From assembly GCF_039652615.1 (NCBI RefSeq), contig NZ_JBDJAC010000002.1, forward strand, positions 62,001 through 126,000: a DNA stretch of 64,000 nt, read 5' to 3'. Source of the DNA: Fulvimarina sp039652615. GTDB taxonomy: Bacteria > Pseudomonadota > Alphaproteobacteria > Rhizobiales > Rhizobiaceae. Positions within the stretch are counted from its first letter, which is position 1. Every line of letters begins with the position of its first letter. Both the position numbers and the translations under genes were made by a program. Below, piece after piece: positions 62,382-64,000 of the stretch. The notes under the pieces were generated by a model. It did no database searches, was not told the origin of the DNA, and was given only the letters and a program-made list of their open reading frames with translations.

Positions 62382-62711
62382 GAGGGATCTCCCTTTTCAT
62401 TCCTGCAATCGGAGCCTGGCCCCGAAGACGGCTGATTCCGTCCACCACAATATGGCGAAGTGCGCAAAAGGCGATAAGGCAGTCAGGACAAATCGACGGC
62501 GAAAAACCCGTGTATCAAGCAGGCAATGCCAGTATCGCCACGCACTCTCGCCTTGACCTTTGGCCGGCCGATCACGACCTTGATCGAGATCGTCCCCCAT
62601 CATGACGCGTCCACCGATTGTGATGGCGGGCGCAATGGTCTATTCACGCAGAAAAAGCGGCCCTTGAGACGGCTTCCGGCTGGGTTCCGCAAGGCAAGAA
62701 CAGAGTATGCT
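62382..62711. other. 330-bp gap between divergent DUF1476 and purC genes
   Basis: It should hold both promoters, but no convincing -35/-10 pair or PurR-type operator was found. The open frame that continues upstream of purC in this stretch does not look coding. Confidence 0.4.
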
Positions 62712-63476
62712 ATGACACGTCGCCGCCGCATCTACGAAGGCAAGGGCAAGATCCTCTACGAAGGTCCCGAACCCGGAACGCTCGTCCAGTTCTTCAAGGA
62801 CGACGCGACCGCCTTCAACAAGAAGAAGCACGAAATCGTCGACGGCAAGGGCGTCCTCAACAACCGCATTTCCGAATATATCTTCGGCCATCTGAACAAG
62901 ATGGGCATCCCGACCCACTTTATTAAGCGACTCAACATGCGTGAGCAGCTGATCAAGGAAGTCGAGATCATTCCGCTGGAAGTGGTGGTCCGCAACATCG
63001 CGGCCGGCTCTCTGGCCAAGCGCCTTGGCATCGAGGAGGGCACCGTGCTGCCGCGCTCGATCATCGAATTCTACTACAAGGCCGATCAGCTCGACGATCC
63101 GATGGTCTCCGAAGAGCACATCACGGCCTTCGGCTGGGCGAGCCCGCAAGAAATCGACGACATCATGGCGCTCGCCATCAGGGTCAACGACTTCCTGTCC
63201 GGTCTCTTCCTCGGCGTCGGCATCCAGCTCATCGACTTCAAGATCGAAACCGGCCGCCTCTTCGAGGGCGACATGATGCGGATCGTCGTCGCCGACGAGA
63301 TCTCGCCGGATTCCTGCCGCCTCTGGGATATCAACACCCAGGAGAAGATGGACAAGGATCGCTTCCGCCGCGACATGGGCGGCCTTGTCGAGGCCTATCA
63401 AGAAGTCGCGCGCCGGCTTGGCATCATGAACGAAAACGAGCCACCCCGCCCCTCCGGGCCGGTGTTGGTCAAGTAA
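62712..63476 (+). CDS. purC: Phosphoribosylaminoimidazole-succinocarboxamide synthase
   Basis: 254 aa; SAICAR synthase, step eight of IMP synthesis. It begins MTRRRRIYEGKGKILYEGPE with the ATP-binding YEGKGKILY segment. LEVVVRNIAAGSLAKRLG and the GIQLIDFKIETGR and ADEISPDSCRLWD signatures are intact. Start ATG 62712 matches the family start. purS and purQ follow on the same strand. Confidence 0.96.
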   Translation: MTRRRRIYEGKGKILYEGPEPGTLVQFFKDDATAFNKKKHEIVDGKGVLNNRISEYIFGHLNKMGIPTHFIKRLNMREQLIKEVEIIPLEVVVRNIAAGSLAKRLGIEEGTVLPRSIIEFYYKADQLDDPMVSEEHITAFGWASPQEIDDIMALAIRVNDFLSGLFLGVGIQLIDFKIETGRLFEGDMMRIVVADEISPDSCRLWDINTQEKMDKDRFRRDMGGLVEAYQEVARRLGIMNENEPPRPSGPVLVK

Positions 63477-63546
63477 GACGGCCGGACCCCGTCAAGCAGC
63501 CGGCACCGGCATTGAAGATCATTCATTCGAAAGACAGGCAGATCCC

Positions 63547-63789
63547 GTGATCAAGGCGCGTATCGTCGTAACCCTCAAAAAAGGCGTTCTCGATCCCCAA
63601 GGCAAGGCGATCGAAGGCGCCCTCGGCCATCTCGGCTTCGAAGGCGTCGATCAGGTCCGCCAGGGCAAGGTCTTCGATCTGCAGCTGGAGGGCGACGACA
63701 AGACGGCGGCGGAAAAGCAGCTTTCCGAGATGTGCGAGAAGCTGCTCGCCAACACAGTGATCGAAGACTATTCGATCACGCTCGATTGA
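63547..63789 (+). CDS. purS: Phosphoribosylformylglycinamidine synthase subunit PurS
   Basis: 80-aa small subunit of the three-part FGAM synthase (PurS-PurQ-PurL). It starts at GTG 63547 with MIKARIVVTLKKGVLDPQGK and contains GKVFDLQLEGDDKTAAEKQL, both typical. It lies 70 bp after purC and 16 bp before purQ. Confidence 0.95.
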   Translation: MIKARIVVTLKKGVLDPQGKAIEGALGHLGFEGVDQVRQGKVFDLQLEGDDKTAAEKQLSEMCEKLLANTVIEDYSITLD

Positions 63790-63805
63790 TCGGCAGCGCA
63801 GGATC

Positions 63806-64000
63806 ATGAACACAACCGTCGTCCTCCTCCCCGGCCTCAATCGCGACCGCGACATGATCGCGGCCCTGAAAACCATTACCGGCAAGGCGCCCCAGACGGC
63901 GTGGCAGACTGAAACAGCGCTGCCGAAGTCCGATCTGATCGTCATTCCGGGCGGCTTTTCCTTCGGCGATTATCTTCGCTCCGGCGCGATAGCCGCCCGC
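63806..64000 (+). CDS. purQ: Phosphoribosylformylglycinamidine synthase subunit PurQ, cut by window edge
   Basis: The first 65 codons are present. MNTTVVLLPGLNRDRDM is the N-terminal strand, and IVIPGGFSFGDYLRSGAIAA is the oxyanion-loop region of the class I glutamine amidotransferase. The catalytic cysteine lies outside the window. AGGA is 3-4 bp before ATG 63806. Confidence 0.93.
   Translation, partial: MNTTVVLLPGLNRDRDMIAALKTITGKAPQTAWQTETALPKSDLIVIPGGFSFGDYLRSGAIAAR

Noticed and set aside
62526..62711. Upstream extension of purC by 62 codons
   Set aside because: The composition is not coding-like, and ATG 62712 gives the exact family N-terminus.

Overview
The window is a chromosome segment of an alphaproteobacterium of the order Hyphomicrobiales (Rhizobiales). 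The evidence is the run nuoN-birA-rnj-mce-DUF1467-proS-lolC-lolD-dnaE, the divK-pleD pair, a DinB with an N-terminal zinc ribbon, a DUF1476 (ATP synthase zeta-subunit type) gene near purC-purS-purQ, a NuoE with a C-terminal helix-hairpin-helix domain, and LexA boxes of the GTTC-N7-GTTC type. Family and genus cannot be fixed from this alone; an Aurantimonadaceae-like origin is only a guess.

Layout. 1-5.2 kb (minus strand): an MCE/Mla-type lipid transport operon (STAS-MlaE permease, ATPase, very long MlaD-like protein, auxiliary lipoprotein). 5.4-8.1 kb: dipeptide epimerase, DedA protein and a MerR regulator. 8.5-19.2 kb: an integrated element bounded by a 19-bp direct repeat that is the 3' end of tRNA-Glu(CTC). 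It carries a primase-helicase, an HNH/P-loop fusion, TerL, an XRE control switch, HK97-type capsid, protease and portal, and a tyrosine integrase, but no recognisable tail or lysis genes. 19.4-31 kb: DUF6476, a pseudouridine synthase, rpoH, rpmG, pleD/divK, a DUF3572-HAD-dinB operon and dnaE. 31.2-51.7 kb (all minus strand): a tiny SOS-controlled membrane peptide, lolDC, proS, mce, rnj, birA and nuoE-N. 52-56.5 kb: ssb and uvrA around a shared SOS box, then an orphan antitoxin beside a broken PIN toxin. 56.6-64 kb: methyltransferase, NlpC/P60 peptidase, M17 aminopeptidase, TPR lipoprotein, RBBP9-like hydrolase, HpcH/HpaI aldolase, DUF1476, purC, purS and the start of purQ.

The strongest leads are four. 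(1) The 10.7-kb tRNA-Glu element looks like a capsid-making, tail-less phage satellite comparable to capsid-forming PICIs. It has an unusual head-gene order, a cluster of nine TGTCACG heptamers with a 45-bp palindrome as candidate origin, and an HNH-kinase fusion. (2) A family of about 115-bp MITE-like elements has matching ends and 3-bp TNA target duplications. Every copy lies between convergent genes; two sit exactly on a stop codon that the duplication preserved, and one split a vapC toxin gene. (3) A 28-codon single-membrane-span ORF lies directly behind a perfect LexA box, reminiscent of the SOS division inhibitor SidA of Caulobacter. (4) The nuo operon starts at nuoE, carries two small membrane-protein genes between nuoH and nuoI, and encodes a NuoE with a tail of about 290 residues.

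How the genes work together: the nuo cluster encodes most of respiratory complex I. The Mla-type and Lol operons serve envelope lipid and lipoprotein traffic. DivK and PleD belong to the cell-cycle phosphorelay. SOS boxes tie uvrA/ssb and the small peptide to DNA damage. The purine genes at the right edge continue beyond the window.
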